NCBI GenBank assembly: GCA_030528285.1
Contig: JAUMZE010000001.1
Span: forward strand, 367,951-431,950
Reading direction: 5' to 3'
DNA from: Aerococcus sp.
GTDB lineage: Bacteria > Bacillota > Bacilli > Lactobacillales > Aerococcaceae
Length of the DNA stretch: 64,000 bases
Shown: piece after piece, positions 37,964-46,399 of the stretch
Layout: every line of letters begins with the position of its first letter
How positions within the stretch are numbered: position 1 is the first letter of the stretch
The notes under the pieces: model-generated
What the model was told of the DNA's origin: nothing
The model's database searches: none
Seen by the model: the letters and a program-made list of their open reading frames with translations, nothing else
Program-made: the position numbers and the translations under genes

Positions 37964-38292
37964 CGTCGCCCCTTTTTGCGAGTTGTTACACCCTATGTTA
38001 TCTGCCTTTTTCCAAAAATGCAACTGTTTTCACAGGGTTATTCTCCCTGATCACGCGGATAGATCATAAAACATTTTTCATCACATTTAGAGTGATTTTT
38101 TATTACATGTTTTGAAATCAACTTTCACTGCGATCGTTCTTTGTTAGGTATTGAGCGTTCTTTTTGTTGTGATTAGGCTGAGATTGGTTCCTTTCATCTC
38201 GCAAAATGGCTGGCTATGCGATGACTTTTTCATTTTCATTTCAAAAAAGGCTGTTATAATGGATCCCGAACGCTTTTTGGGAGGGGTGCTGG

Positions 38293-39189
38293 ATGTCTCA
38301 ACAATCTGCTCATAATCATTTACAACAAGCTGAAAAAGGGTCTTGGCTATCCTTAGTCACCTATTTCTTAATTACGATTGCGAAAATCACGGTGGGAATG
38401 CTCTTCGGTTCCCAGGCGGTACTCGCAGACGGGATGAACAACCTCACTGATACGATCAACTCAATCATTATTCTCGCGGGAATTCGCTACTCACAGCGCC
38501 CCGCTGACGATAATCATCGTTATGGCCATTGGAAGGGCGAAACAATCGCGACATTAATGATGAGTTTTATTATCCTCTATATTGGGATTGAAGTCCTCGT
38601 CGACAGCGTAGAGAAACTGTTCACCACCACCGCCGAACCCCCGCATCTGCTCTCAGCGGTCGTTGGATTGGTCAGCGGTGTCGTGATGCTCGGGGTGTAC
38701 CTCTACAATAACCGCTTGAGCGAACGAATTAATAGTCTCAGCCTCAAAGCCTCTGCCCGTGATAATTTATCCGACGCTCTCACGTCCTTCTCGACTGCGA
38801 TTACCGTCGTGGCCTCACAGCTCGGCATCAGCTGGCTCGATCCTGTGATGGCCGTGATTGTCGGTGGGATTATTATTCGCACCGGACTGGAAATCTTCAA
38901 GGAGAGCGCCTTTGCGTTGACGGATGGTTTCGATAAGGCAAAACTGGATCACTACGCGGTGGCGATCCTCAATAACATCCCCGCCGTCCGCAAAATCCGG
39001 ACGATCCGCGGGCGTAAATATGGCGCAAATATCTACCTCGACATCACCATTCTGATCGACGGGCAGCTGTCTGTCGATGATGGGCACAGTGTCACGGAAG
39101 ACGTGGAACAGCTCCTATATGACCAATTCGGGATTGAGGCGGTCGATGTGCACGTTGAACCCTACCGCGAGCCCTTTATTAGTCATTAA
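38293..39189 (+). CDS. Cation diffusion facilitator transporter
   Basis: A 298-residue CDF-family divalent-metal efflux protein with about six membrane helices and a cytoplasmic C-terminal domain. The metal-site segments are VLADGMNNLTDTINS in helix 2 and DNHRYGHWKGE between helices 2 and 3; helix 5 has ARDNLSDALTS. The helix-2 site keeps both aspartates. The C-terminal DVHVEPYREP is typical. GGGAGGGG precedes the ATG. The metal (Zn, Mn or Fe) cannot be told. It converges on a copper ATPase. Confidence 0.9.
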   Translation: MSQQSAHNHLQQAEKGSWLSLVTYFLITIAKITVGMLFGSQAVLADGMNNLTDTINSIIILAGIRYSQRPADDNHRYGHWKGETIATLMMSFIILYIGIEVLVDSVEKLFTTTAEPPHLLSAVVGLVSGVVMLGVYLYNNRLSERINSLSLKASARDNLSDALTSFSTAITVVASQLGISWLDPVMAVIVGGIIIRTGLEIFKESAFALTDGFDKAKLDHYAVAILNNIPAVRKIRTIRGRKYGANIYLDITILIDGQLSVDDGHSVTEDVEQLLYDQFGIEAVDVHVEPYREPFISH

Positions 39190-39195
39190 CACGAA

Positions 39196-39254
39196 AAAAC
39201 CACATCCACTAATTTACTCCGGCGTTACGGAATAGATCAATCGGATGTGGTTTT
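39196..39254. terminator. Bidirectional terminator
   Basis: AAAACCACATCC and GGATGTGGTTTT are perfectly complementary (12 bp), giving T-runs on both strands. It lies between the CDF gene and the copper ATPase. Confidence 0.85.
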
Positions 39255-39274
39255 ATTGCGCTGTGGGTTATTTA

Positions 39275-41515
39275 TTAACGTTTATGTACGAGTACGGAAT
39301 CATTGAGTAACTGCGCATTCACGGCACAAATCACGGTGGAGAAGGACATGATCAATCCACTCAAGGCCGGTCCAATCGTAACGCCGATCGGAGCGAGCAC
39401 TCCAGCTGCGATTGGTAAGGCAATCAGGTTGTAACCCGCACCCCACCAGAGATTCTGTTTAATCTTCCGTTGTGTGGCTTTAGAGAGTGCGAGGACATTC
39501 AACGTATCATAAATATCATTCTCTACTAAGATGATATCCGCTGATTCGATCGCGACGTCGGTTCCAGCGCCAATCGCTACCCCCACTTCGGCTTGAGCGA
39601 GCGCTGGGGCATCATTAATCCCATCCCCAATCATCATCACCGCATGGCCTTCTGACTGGAGTTCTTGGATATGACTGGCCTTTTCATCAGGACGTACCTC
39701 ACTGAACACGTGGTCAATTGCCAACGTTTCCCCGACCGCTTGAGCTACACTATCCTGGTCGCCCGTCATCATGACTGCTTGAATGCCTTGTTCATGCAAT
39801 TTCTGAATGACATCTTTTGCTTCTTTACGGACTTGGTCACTAGACGCAATCAAACCGACTGCTTGCTTGTCTGCGATGACGACAACCACCGTCCGTCCTT
39901 TTTGAGAAGCTTTGGTAAGGGCCTCTGTATCCAAGTTAATCCCTGCTTGCTCCGTCGCTTTTGGGCTGAGAATTTGGATGTTCTGCCCCTGGATGGTGCC
40001 GGATAAACCTTTCCCTGTTAAGCTATTGAAGTCATCCACCGTGAGCGTCTGCATGTGTTGATCTTCGGCATAGCGCACAATTCCCTGCGCGATCGGATGT
40101 TCCGACTGACGCTCCAGACTGTAGGCGTATTGGAGAATCTGATCTTTGTCCCAATCGGCAAGTGAAACGATCTCATCCACGCCGAATGTGCCTTGTGTCA
40201 ATGTCCCCGTCTTATCGAAAACAACCGTATCAATCTTGTGCGCTTCTTCAAATGGAATTCGTTGCTGAATCAGTAACCCAGCGGACGCAGAGAGAGAGGT
40301 CGAACGCGCATTGACGAGGGGAACCGCCAACCCCATCGCATGTGGACACGCAATAACAAATGCACTCACCATGAACTGGATCGCCACATCAAAGCTGTCG
40401 AGTTTCCACCAAATCACGAGAGCCAATAAACCAACCCCCAACGCTAAATAGAAGAGGTAGCCCGCGATCCGGTCCGCGAGTCCTTGTGTTTTTGATTTTT
40501 GTGCTTGGGCATCCTGAACGAGCTGGATGACCTGATTGAGGTAGGATTCGTCTCCCGTCTTTTCAACGCTCATTGTGAGGGACCCATCACCGTTAATCGC
40601 ACCCGCAATCACTTGATCCGCTTTTTGTTTGTCAACAGGGACGGATTCCCCGGTTAATGCGGCCTCATTGACTTCGGAATGGCCAGAGATCACTTCCCCA
40701 TCGAGTGGGATTTTTTCACCGGGACGAATGAGGACCTGATCACCCGGTTTAATCTCTGTCACAGGGACCGTTTCGATGGAGCCATCTGAGGTGAGGCGAT
40801 GCGCTTCATTCGGGAGGAGTTCAGCGAGAGCTTCGAGATCTTTGGAGGCGGTCATTTCAGAACGCATCTCGATCACGTGACCAATCAACATTACGAGAAT
40901 CAATGTCACCATCTCGAAGTAATAATTATGCATTCCAAGCATTCCCTGCGATGGATCCGGCGTCAGGATGAAACTACCGACGACACTGTATGCATAGGAC
41001 GCAATGATCCCCAAACTGATCAGCATCATCATCCCCGGACGTTTCGACTGTAATTCCTGATGGCCATGTTTAAGGAAAGGCTGACCGCCATAGAAAAAGA
41101 CGATCGTGGAGAGGATAAATTCCACCCAACGTTGCCCTGTAAAATCAACCTGGTAATGAAACAGCATCATCATCATTGGTGATAGCCATGCCACCACCAA
41201 AGCGAGCGGCAGAGTGAGCCAGAAGCGCTTCTTCATATTCGCAATCATCATCATATGGTGATTTCCATGTCCATGGTGGCTGTGGTGATCCATATTCATA
41301 TGAGCCATGTCATGATCGTGATGATGCATATCGTGCTGGCCCATGTCCACATGGTGCATGTCATGGCCCTCATGATTGTGCATTGTTTGCACATGATCAT
41401 GGAAATGGTCATGATGCATGTGTTCCATATCATCATGGTGAGCCATCTGTTCATCGTGCTTATGAGACATGGCCTCCTCTTTATGTACCACATTCCCTTT
41501 GTCTGCTTTCGGCAT
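39275..41515 (-). CDS. copB: CopB-type copper-exporting P1B-ATPase with His-rich N-terminus
   Basis: A 746-residue heavy-metal P-type ATPase. The N-terminus of about 85 residues is packed with His, Met and Asp in place of CXXC metal domains. The membrane metal motif is CPH in VIACPHAMGL, marking the P1B-3 (CopB, Cu/Ag export) group. TGESVP, phosphorylation motif DKTGTLTQG, and MIGDGINDAPAL are all present. The ATG eight bases after GAGGAG is chosen; another ATG 15 codons later also has a GAGGAGG but at very short spacing. A CopY box lies upstream, so copper-induced expression is expected. Confidence 0.94.
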   Translation of the reverse strand: MPKADKGNVVHKEEAMSHKHDEQMAHHDDMEHMHHDHFHDHVQTMHNHEGHDMHHVDMGQHDMHHHDHDMAHMNMDHHSHHGHGNHHMMMIANMKKRFWLTLPLALVVAWLSPMMMMLFHYQVDFTGQRWVEFILSTIVFFYGGQPFLKHGHQELQSKRPGMMMLISLGIIASYAYSVVGSFILTPDPSQGMLGMHNYYFEMVTLILVMLIGHVIEMRSEMTASKDLEALAELLPNEAHRLTSDGSIETVPVTEIKPGDQVLIRPGEKIPLDGEVISGHSEVNEAALTGESVPVDKQKADQVIAGAINGDGSLTMSVEKTGDESYLNQVIQLVQDAQAQKSKTQGLADRIAGYLFYLALGVGLLALVIWWKLDSFDVAIQFMVSAFVIACPHAMGLAVPLVNARSTSLSASAGLLIQQRIPFEEAHKIDTVVFDKTGTLTQGTFGVDEIVSLADWDKDQILQYAYSLERQSEHPIAQGIVRYAEDQHMQTLTVDDFNSLTGKGLSGTIQGQNIQILSPKATEQAGINLDTEALTKASQKGRTVVVVIADKQAVGLIASSDQVRKEAKDVIQKLHEQGIQAVMMTGDQDSVAQAVGETLAIDHVFSEVRPDEKASHIQELQSEGHAVMMIGDGINDAPALAQAEVGVAIGAGTDVAIESADIILVENDIYDTLNVLALSKATQRKIKQNLWWGAGYNLIALPIAAGVLAPIGVTIGPALSGLIMSFSTVICAVNAQLLNDSVLVHKR

Positions 41516-41541
41516 TCGTGTCACTCCTCATTTTATTTCGT

Positions 41542-41553
41542 TTACATTTGTAA
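41542..41553. promoter_or_regulatory. CopY operator (cop box)
   Basis: TTACATTTGTAA is a perfect match to the cop box TACANNTGTA, placed between the -10 and the copB start. Confidence 0.85.
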
Positions 41554-41571
41554 TCTTTAATGACATCAATA

Positions 41572-41599
41572 AGTATAACGAGTCTTATTTAAAATGCAA
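41572..41599 (-). promoter_or_regulatory. copB promoter
   Basis: TTGCAT-N16-TATACT on the minus strand; the cop box lies about 20 bases downstream. Confidence 0.75.
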
Positions 41600-41671
41600 G
41601 TGAAGACACTTTTCTTACTTCTAATTCAGGTATTTCCCTTGTCTTATCTCGCTTCCCCCGCTTGGCACACT

Positions 41672-41703
41672 AAAAAAGCCAGACCGAAATTGATCTGGCT
41701 TTG
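41672..41703 (-). terminator. Terminator of cysE
   Basis: Stem AGCCAGA/TCTGGCT with a 9-base loop, then TTTTTTAG on the minus strand, just after the cysE stop. Confidence 0.85.
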
Positions 41704-41713
41704 TATTTAGGAA

Positions 41714-42262
41714 TCATTCATTTCGGTGACGGATATTGCGAGCAGGAACTCCCACTGCGGTCGCATAAGGCGGCACATCCTCAATCACGACCGCGCCTGC
41801 ACCAATCTTCGCATGGTGGCCGACATGAATGGCCCCCACTAATTGTGCATGAGCCCCGATATAGGCGTCATCATCGACTACAGGATGGCGATGTGCGTGT
41901 GGGGTATGCGTGCGCCCATCGCTCCCGAGTGTCACCCCATGGAGGATCGTTACGCGGTCACCAATCACCGCTGTTTCACCGATCACCGTTCCTACCCCAT
42001 GATCAATGAAAATATCACGCCCAATCGTCGCTTTGGGGTGAATCTCAATCCCCGTCACGCGTTTTGCATGTGCCATGATTCTTTCTGCTTGGAAATGATG
42101 GCCAGTGAGAGCGAGCTCGTGTGCACGTCGATAATAAAAGATTGCCCGCACGCCCGCATCGTACCAGAAGATTTCCGTCAGTGAGCGTCGATTGGCATCG
42201 TGCTGTTGAATGTAGGTTGCCAAATGCGCGCGTTCCAGCCACCGATTAATCATTTTAATCAT
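41714..42262 (-). CDS. cysE: Serine O-acetyltransferase
   Basis: A 182-residue left-handed beta-helix acetyltransferase that makes O-acetylserine from serine and acetyl-CoA for cysteine synthesis. Hexapeptide repeats begin at GIEIHPKATIGRDIFIDHGVG and run through GETAVIGDRVTILHGVTLG; HAHRHPVVDDDAYIGA and GVPARNI follow. It has the short N-terminal domain common in Firmicutes. Its ATG overlaps the cysK stop (TAATG), so translation is coupled. Confidence 0.95.
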   Translation of the reverse strand: MIKMINRWLERAHLATYIQQHDANRRSLTEIFWYDAGVRAIFYYRRAHELALTGHHFQAERIMAHAKRVTGIEIHPKATIGRDIFIDHGVGTVIGETAVIGDRVTILHGVTLGSDGRTHTPHAHRHPVVDDDAYIGAHAQLVGAIHVGHHAKIGAGAVVIEDVPPYATAVGVPARNIRHRNE

Positions 42263-43173
42263 TATTCAACACCGAAAATCCCAGCTGAGAGGTAACGTTC
42301 CCCGGTGTCTGGTAATACAGTCACGACTTTTTTGCCTTTGCCAAGTTCTTTGGCTACGCGCAATGCAGCAGAGACATTGGCCCCACTGGAAATACCAGCG
42401 AGAATCCCCTGTTCACTCGCTAAACGACGCATCATTGCCATCGCATCTTCATTCGTCACTGTCAAGAAATGGTCGATATATTGTTTGTCGAATAATTGTG
42501 GGACAAAATTAGCCCCGATCCCTTGAATCTTGTGGGAGCCAGCTTTCCCTTCACTGAGGAGCGGAGAGTCAGCAGGTTCCACCGCATAGGTTTGAATGTC
42601 TGTATTCTGTTCTTTGAGATATTTCGACACACCAGTCACCGTGCCACCTGTCCCAACACCTGCGACAAAGGCATCAACGTCCGGTAAGTCTTTCATAATT
42701 TCTGGACCGGTTGTTTCGTAGTGAGCTTTCACATTGGCATCATTCGTGAATTGGCCAAACAACAAAGCGCCCTTTTCTTTGGCGAGAGCTTCGGCACGAT
42801 CAGCAGCCCCTTGCATCCCTTCTGAACCAGGCGTTAGTTCCAAAGTGGCTCCATATGCACGAATCAATTGCTTGCGTTCATCACTCATGGTTTCTGGCAT
42901 CACAATGATCACATTGAGTCCCAAAGCGGCCCCTGCTGCAGAGAGACCGATACCAGTATTTCCACTCGTTTCCTCAATGATTGTGTCGCCCGGTTTCAGT
43001 TGTCCCTTCTCCATGAGGTCATTCAGGATGAATTTCACCGCACGATCCTTGATGGAGAAACTCGGGTTGTCTGCTTCAATCTTTACATAGACGTCCGCAA
43101 CGTCTTCTGGGAGACCTTGTAATTGAACGAGGGGCGTATTCCCGACAGATTCTAAGATATTATTCATTAACAT
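42262..43173 (-). CDS. cysK: Cysteine synthase (O-acetylserine thiol-lyase)
   Basis: A 303-residue fold-type II PLP enzyme that forms cysteine from O-acetylserine and sulfide. SVGNTPLVQL opens the protein, the PLP lysine is K42 in FSIKDRAVK, EETSGNTGIGL is the asparagine loop, and GVGTGGTVTGV binds phosphate. The start is the ATG seven bases after AAAGGAAG; an in-frame TTG seven codons upstream overlaps that site. It is coupled to cysE. A short upstream reading frame with a cysteine codon precedes it. Confidence 0.95.
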   Translation of the reverse strand: MLMNNILESVGNTPLVQLQGLPEDVADVYVKIEADNPSFSIKDRAVKFILNDLMEKGQLKPGDTIIEETSGNTGIGLSAAGAALGLNVIIVMPETMSDERKQLIRAYGATLELTPGSEGMQGAADRAEALAKEKGALLFGQFTNDANVKAHYETTGPEIMKDLPDVDAFVAGVGTGGTVTGVSKYLKEQNTDIQTYAVEPADSPLLSEGKAGSHKIQGIGANFVPQLFDKQYIDHFLTVTNEDAMAMMRRLASEQGILAGISSGANVSAALRVAKELGKGKKVVTVLPDTGERYLSAGIFGVE

Positions 43174-43234
43174 GGATAGGCTTCCTTTCTTCAATTCCGG
43201 GTATCGATGACTGGATCATTTGACAACAGACGCG

Positions 43235-43279
43235 CTACCAACAGACAAATCCAGAGCGATGTTCAAGCAAACGTTTCAT
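43235..43279 (-). CDS. Possible 14-codon leader peptide upstream of cysK
   Basis: A short frame MKRLLEHRSGFVCW begins with an ATG five bases after GGAAAGGAAGGG, a strong ribosome site, and ends 62 bases before cysK. Its penultimate codon is cysteine. Such a frame could sense cysteinyl-tRNA supply and control cysK-cysE, but one cysteine codon is weak evidence and no clear terminator follows. Confidence 0.35.
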   Translation of the reverse strand: MKRLLEHRSGFVCW

Positions 43280-43456
43280 AAATACCCTTCCTTTCCAAAA
43301 GTAGCTTATTAGCTGTTTGTACTCTATCACTTTATTTTAGGAAGTGCAAGCTAAAACCGTTATTTATATTTACATCTTCCAAGTAAGTGGCCTTCACTGA
43401 TGTGTCCTCCAAACATTAGACTAAAAAATCTAGCGTTTGAAGGTCAACACAAATCA

Positions 43457-43990
43457 CTACTGCTGCCAATGTTTCTGCCTGAAGTGTTGACGTCCAGAGC
43501 CCTTGGAATACAGCTGATAGTGGAGCGGATTCTTCTGGTAGTAGTCTTGGTGATACTCCTCAGCAGGATAGAATGGTTTGGCTGGTTCAATCGCCGTCAC
43601 AATCGGATCCTTAAAACGACCACTCGCTGCCAAGGCTTTTTTCGACTGCTCAGCGATGGCCTTCTGTTCTTCATCTTGGTAGAAAATTACCGGACGATAT
43701 GAACTGCCACGGTCCGCAAACTGACCCATCGCATCAGTCGGATCGGTCTGCTGCCAATAGATTTCCACGAGGTCTGCATAACTCATAATTGTTGAATCAT
43801 AGGTGATTTGAACGGCCTCCGTATGTCCGGTCGTTCCACTACATACCTGTTCATAGGTTGGATTGGGGACTGTCCCACCGGTGTAGCCCGAGATCACGGA
43901 TTGAACCCCTGGTTGTTCGTCAAACGGATGCACCATGCACCAGAAACACCCACCCGCAAAAATTGCTGTTCTCTCCTGTTGTTCACTCAT
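43457..43990 (-). CDS. msrA: Peptide methionine sulfoxide reductase A
   Basis: A 177-residue cytoplasmic repair enzyme that reduces methionine-S-sulfoxide. The catalytic motif is GGCFWC with the nucleophile at Cys15, followed by [19 protein letters not shown] and TGHTEAVQI. The C-terminus has [12 protein letters not shown] with the family's HQxY pattern. There is no fused MsrB. The start is the ATG eight bases after AGAAG; a GTG three codons earlier is in frame. It stands between the ridA terminator and the cysK leader. Confidence 0.95.
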   Translation of the reverse strand: MSEQQERTAIFAGGCFWCMVHPFDEQPGVQSVISGYTGGTVPNPTYEQVCSGTTGHTEAVQITYDSTIMSYADLVEIYWQQTDPTDAMGQFADRGSSYRPVIFYQDEEQKAIAEQSKKALAASGRFKDPIVTAIEPAKPFYPAEEYHQDYYQKNPLHYQLYSKGSGRQHFRQKHWQQ

Positions 43991-44078
43991 CGTCTTCACT
44001 TCTCTCTTCTGTTGATTTTCCCACTATTGTACTGGCGCACATCCATAAAAGCGAATGATATGCCCCTATTCACTTACC

Positions 44079-44122
44079 AAAAAACGCACAACAACCCTGT
44101 TTCACTACAGAGATGCTGTGCG
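44079..44122 (-). terminator. Terminator of the regulator-pdxK-ridA unit
   Basis: Stem CGCACA/TGTGCG with inner CTGT/ACAG, then six T on the minus strand, about 25 bases after ridA. Confidence 0.8.
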
Positions 44123-44145
44123 CTGATGGATTCGATTTCGCTTGA

Positions 44146-44490
44146 TTAAGCGTTTGGATCTTTGATAACGGCGTCAATCTCTAAAGCAGCACCGCGAACA
44201 AGTCCCGTGACACCAAACAAACTGCGAGTTGGTTTCGTATCGGTAAAGAATGCTTCATAGGCTGCATTAATTTCGCCCACAGCCGCAACATCAGTGGTAT
44301 AAACCGAGGTCTTAATGACGTCTTCTTTGGTGATCCCCTCTGCCTTGGCAGCATCCACGATATGTTGGAGGATCAATAAGGTTTGATCCTTAATCGATGC
44401 TTTGGAGATTTCTCCATCCGCTTCGATCGGGAGCTGTCCCGAGATAAAAATAAATCCATTTTCTTTTCGATAATTTGCAAATGCAGCCAT
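44146..44490 (-). CDS. ridA: RidA-family enamine/imine deaminase
   Basis: A 114-residue trimeric protein that hydrolyses 2-aminoacrylate and similar enamines released by PLP-dependent dehydratases, protecting PLP enzymes. FISGQLPIEADGEI near residue 15, KTSVYTTDVAAVGEINAAY near 60 and the active-site arginine region GLVRGAALEIDAV near 100 are visible. AAGGAGG precedes the ATG. It lies 28 bases after the pyridoxal kinase gene and close to D-serine ammonia-lyase, an enzyme that produces exactly this enamine. Functional pairing is inferred. Confidence 0.92.
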   Translation of the reverse strand: MAAFANYRKENGFIFISGQLPIEADGEISKASIKDQTLLILQHIVDAAKAEGITKEDVIKTSVYTTDVAAVGEINAAYEAFFTDTKPTRSLFGVTGLVRGAALEIDAVIKDPNA

Positions 44491-44518
44491 CTATATAGCC
44501 TCCTTAAATTATTATTCG

Positions 44519-45373
44519 TTATTTTGTCTGTTTCAGTTGGCGCACGAACATTGAGAGGTCGCCGAGTGACTTCTCAAAGTCCAATCCATCCATCATGACA
44601 TTCTCATTCATCTGGGAGTGTTCAATCATCTCAGGCAAGGTCTTGACGGCGAGTTGGGTAGCATCTTTGAGGGAAGCGCCATTCACATGTACTCCCACCA
44701 CAATGCTGCCGAAGATATCCCCGGTCCCGTGGAAACGTCCACCGACAAACCGATCCTGGAGTAGGCCCTGTTCTTCGCTCTCATTATCATAGTAGTAGGC
44801 GCCGGTCTGTCCCTGATCGTCATAGCCAGCTCCCGTCAAAATCAGAGACTGCTGGTGACTCTTTGCTTCTTGGATGAGGGTATCCACCACATCGAGCCCG
44901 CCGATGCCTTCTTGGTACGGGAGGTCATAGATGAAGGATGCCTCGGTTTGGTTTGGCATGATCACGTCCGCCATGTCGCAGAGTGCACGCATTTCCTTCG
45001 CGTAATCTTCATTAAAGGCTGGATAGAATTCACCATTATCCGCCATGACGGGATCGAGGTAGAATTTACCCTCGCGAGAAAGCAAGGTTGGAATAGTTTC
45101 CTTCAGATAGTGGATCTGATCGATACCGCCGAGATAACCGACATAGATCGCGTCGAATTTCAGATTAAAAGAATGCCAGTGTTCCACAATCTTTGGCATT
45201 TCTTTGCTCAGATCGAGACAAGTGTAATTCTTAAATCCGGCAGTATGCGTGGATAACAGTGCGGTCGGTAGTAACACCCCTGCTAATTCCATACTGCTAA
45301 TAATCGGGAGTGCAACGGTGGTTGAGCATTTTCCGTAGCACGAGATATCATGGACAATCAGTACCTTTTTCAA
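44519..45373 (-). CDS. Pyridoxal/pyridoxamine kinase with TTG start
   Basis: A 284-residue ribokinase-fold kinase of the PdxK/PdxY/ThiD-like group, phosphorylating pyridoxal or related vitamers to feed PLP supply. Features are VHDISCYGKCST at the N-terminus, YVGYLGGIDQI, LDPVMADNGEFY near residue 115, PNQTEASFIY and the anion-hole FHGTGDIFGS near 225. I use the TTG eight bases after AAGGGAG; a longer frame from an ATG would overlap the upstream regulator gene and has no ribosome site. A phosphomethylpyrimidine kinase role is the alternative. Confidence 0.85.
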   Translation of the reverse strand: MKKVLIVHDISCYGKCSTTVALPIISSMELAGVLLPTALLSTHTAGFKNYTCLDLSKEMPKIVEHWHSFNLKFDAIYVGYLGGIDQIHYLKETIPTLLSREGKFYLDPVMADNGEFYPAFNEDYAKEMRALCDMADVIMPNQTEASFIYDLPYQEGIGGLDVVDTLIQEAKSHQQSLILTGAGYDDQGQTGAYYYDNESEEQGLLQDRFVGGRFHGTGDIFGSIVVGVHVNGASLKDATQLAVKTLPEMIEHSQMNENVMMDGLDFEKSLGDLSMFVRQLKQTK

Positions 45374-45401
45374 AGTGAGAACTCCCTTCCCTGATGAGTA
45401 C

Positions 45402-46094
45402 TTAATGCTTCTCGACGACTTCTTGAGAGATTTCATTCAAATAACGATAAACGGTCGGTTCCGAGACCCCGAGGAATTCAGCGACTTTCGGGATGGCTCC
45501 CTTCATATTGAAGATCCCGCGTGCTTTGAGTTTGCGCGTGACATTGATTTTTTCGGCTTTACTCATGGTGTGTCCTGCCTCTAATTGACTCGGATCCATG
45601 ACTTCACTGACCGAATCACTGATCACGTCGCTCATATCATTGGAGAGCACCTCCATCACCTTATTGGGGTGAGGCGTTTCCGTAACAAAATAATCCACGA
45701 CGGTCTGATCACCACCTGGGAACATCCGCATCAGGTCGCATAATTTATCAATGAACTGCGATTGGTCCGCATTGATGCAGAGGAGCCCAAGCAGTTCATC
45801 TCCATCCTTAATGTAAAAGGTCGATCCGTACACTTCATGGCCAGGTTTTGCGAGCACCTTATAGTGAATATCATAGTCATTCTCGAGGTAGTCTTTGCCT
45901 TGAATACGGTCCAAAGCATAACTGGTCAATGGAGAATCTACGGTCCGCCCACTGATGTAGCCATTCACGATTTCTTCGATGTGTGCTCCTTCGTCGTCGT
46001 CAATCACATGGAGCACGACTTCATAATTGGGTCCCAGTGTCTTTCCCAAGAATCGGGCGAGCTGTTTATATGTTTCAATGACTTGTTTATTCAT
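45402..46094 (-). CDS. YheO/DauR-like PAS-HTH transcriptional regulator
   Basis: A 230-residue regulator with an N-terminal YheO-type PAS domain (about residues 1-115; LGPNYEVVLHVIDD, GYISGRTVDSPLT, FYIKDGDELLGLLCIN) and a C-terminal helix-turn-helix (GAIPKVAEFLGVSEPTVYRYLNE). DauR, a member of this family, controls D-arginine catabolism in Pseudomonas. The ATG seven bases after AGGTGGG is used, since a GTG upstream lies in that site. It is the first gene of the regulator-pdxK-ridA unit, just downstream of dsdA. Confidence 0.87.
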   Translation of the reverse strand: MNKQVIETYKQLARFLGKTLGPNYEVVLHVIDDDEGAHIEEIVNGYISGRTVDSPLTSYALDRIQGKDYLENDYDIHYKVLAKPGHEVYGSTFYIKDGDELLGLLCINADQSQFIDKLCDLMRMFPGGDQTVVDYFVTETPHPNKVMEVLSNDMSDVISDSVSEVMDPSQLEAGHTMSKAEKINVTRKLKARGIFNMKGAIPKVAEFLGVSEPTVYRYLNEISQEVVEKH

Positions 46095-46234
46095 AATCAA
46101 TCCCACCTATGTTTATGCTTTGATTTCGGAGATTAGCGTTGTTTTCAAGAATGATTCCGCATTCATTATATCATGACTCTCCACTCTTTTTTTCAGGAAT
46201 TTCAATGCATCTCTTTGGCAACAAGATCCTCTGA

Positions 46235-46270
46235 TAAAAAATAGCTCGTTTTGCCAGCAAAACGAGCTAT
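46235..46270 (-). terminator. Terminator of the permease-dsdA unit
   Basis: A 13-bp perfect stem ATAGCTCGTTTTG/CAAAACGAGCTAT with loop CTGG and six T on the minus strand. It separates dsdA from the regulator gene. Confidence 0.93.
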
Positions 46271-46399
46271 CGAGGCCCACTACGGTTGTAATGGCGAATC
46301 ATCATTCCAAAGAACAAGGTCTCTCTCATCACACGCTATCTTATACTAATGATGGATACCCGTTCTTGTTCTCTCTAATCAAAGCACTAGTCTGTGAGA

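Noticed and set aside
38024-38292. GlnR operator upstream of glnR
   Set aside because: TGTTACACCCTATGTTA near 37984 has direct, not inverted, half-sites, so it does not match TGTNA-N7-TNACA.
41255-41560. Met/His-rich plus-strand frame opposite the copB N-terminus
   Set aside because: It mirrors the CAT/ATG-rich His-Met codons of the copB sense strand and has no ribosome site.
43174-43456. T-box leader upstream of cysK
   Set aside because: No GGTGGNACCGC bulge or Stem I specifier pattern was found.
45374-45436. Longer pyridoxal kinase start from an ATG at 45436
   Set aside because: It would overlap the regulator gene and has no ribosome site; a TTG with AAGGGAG at eight bases fits the family start.
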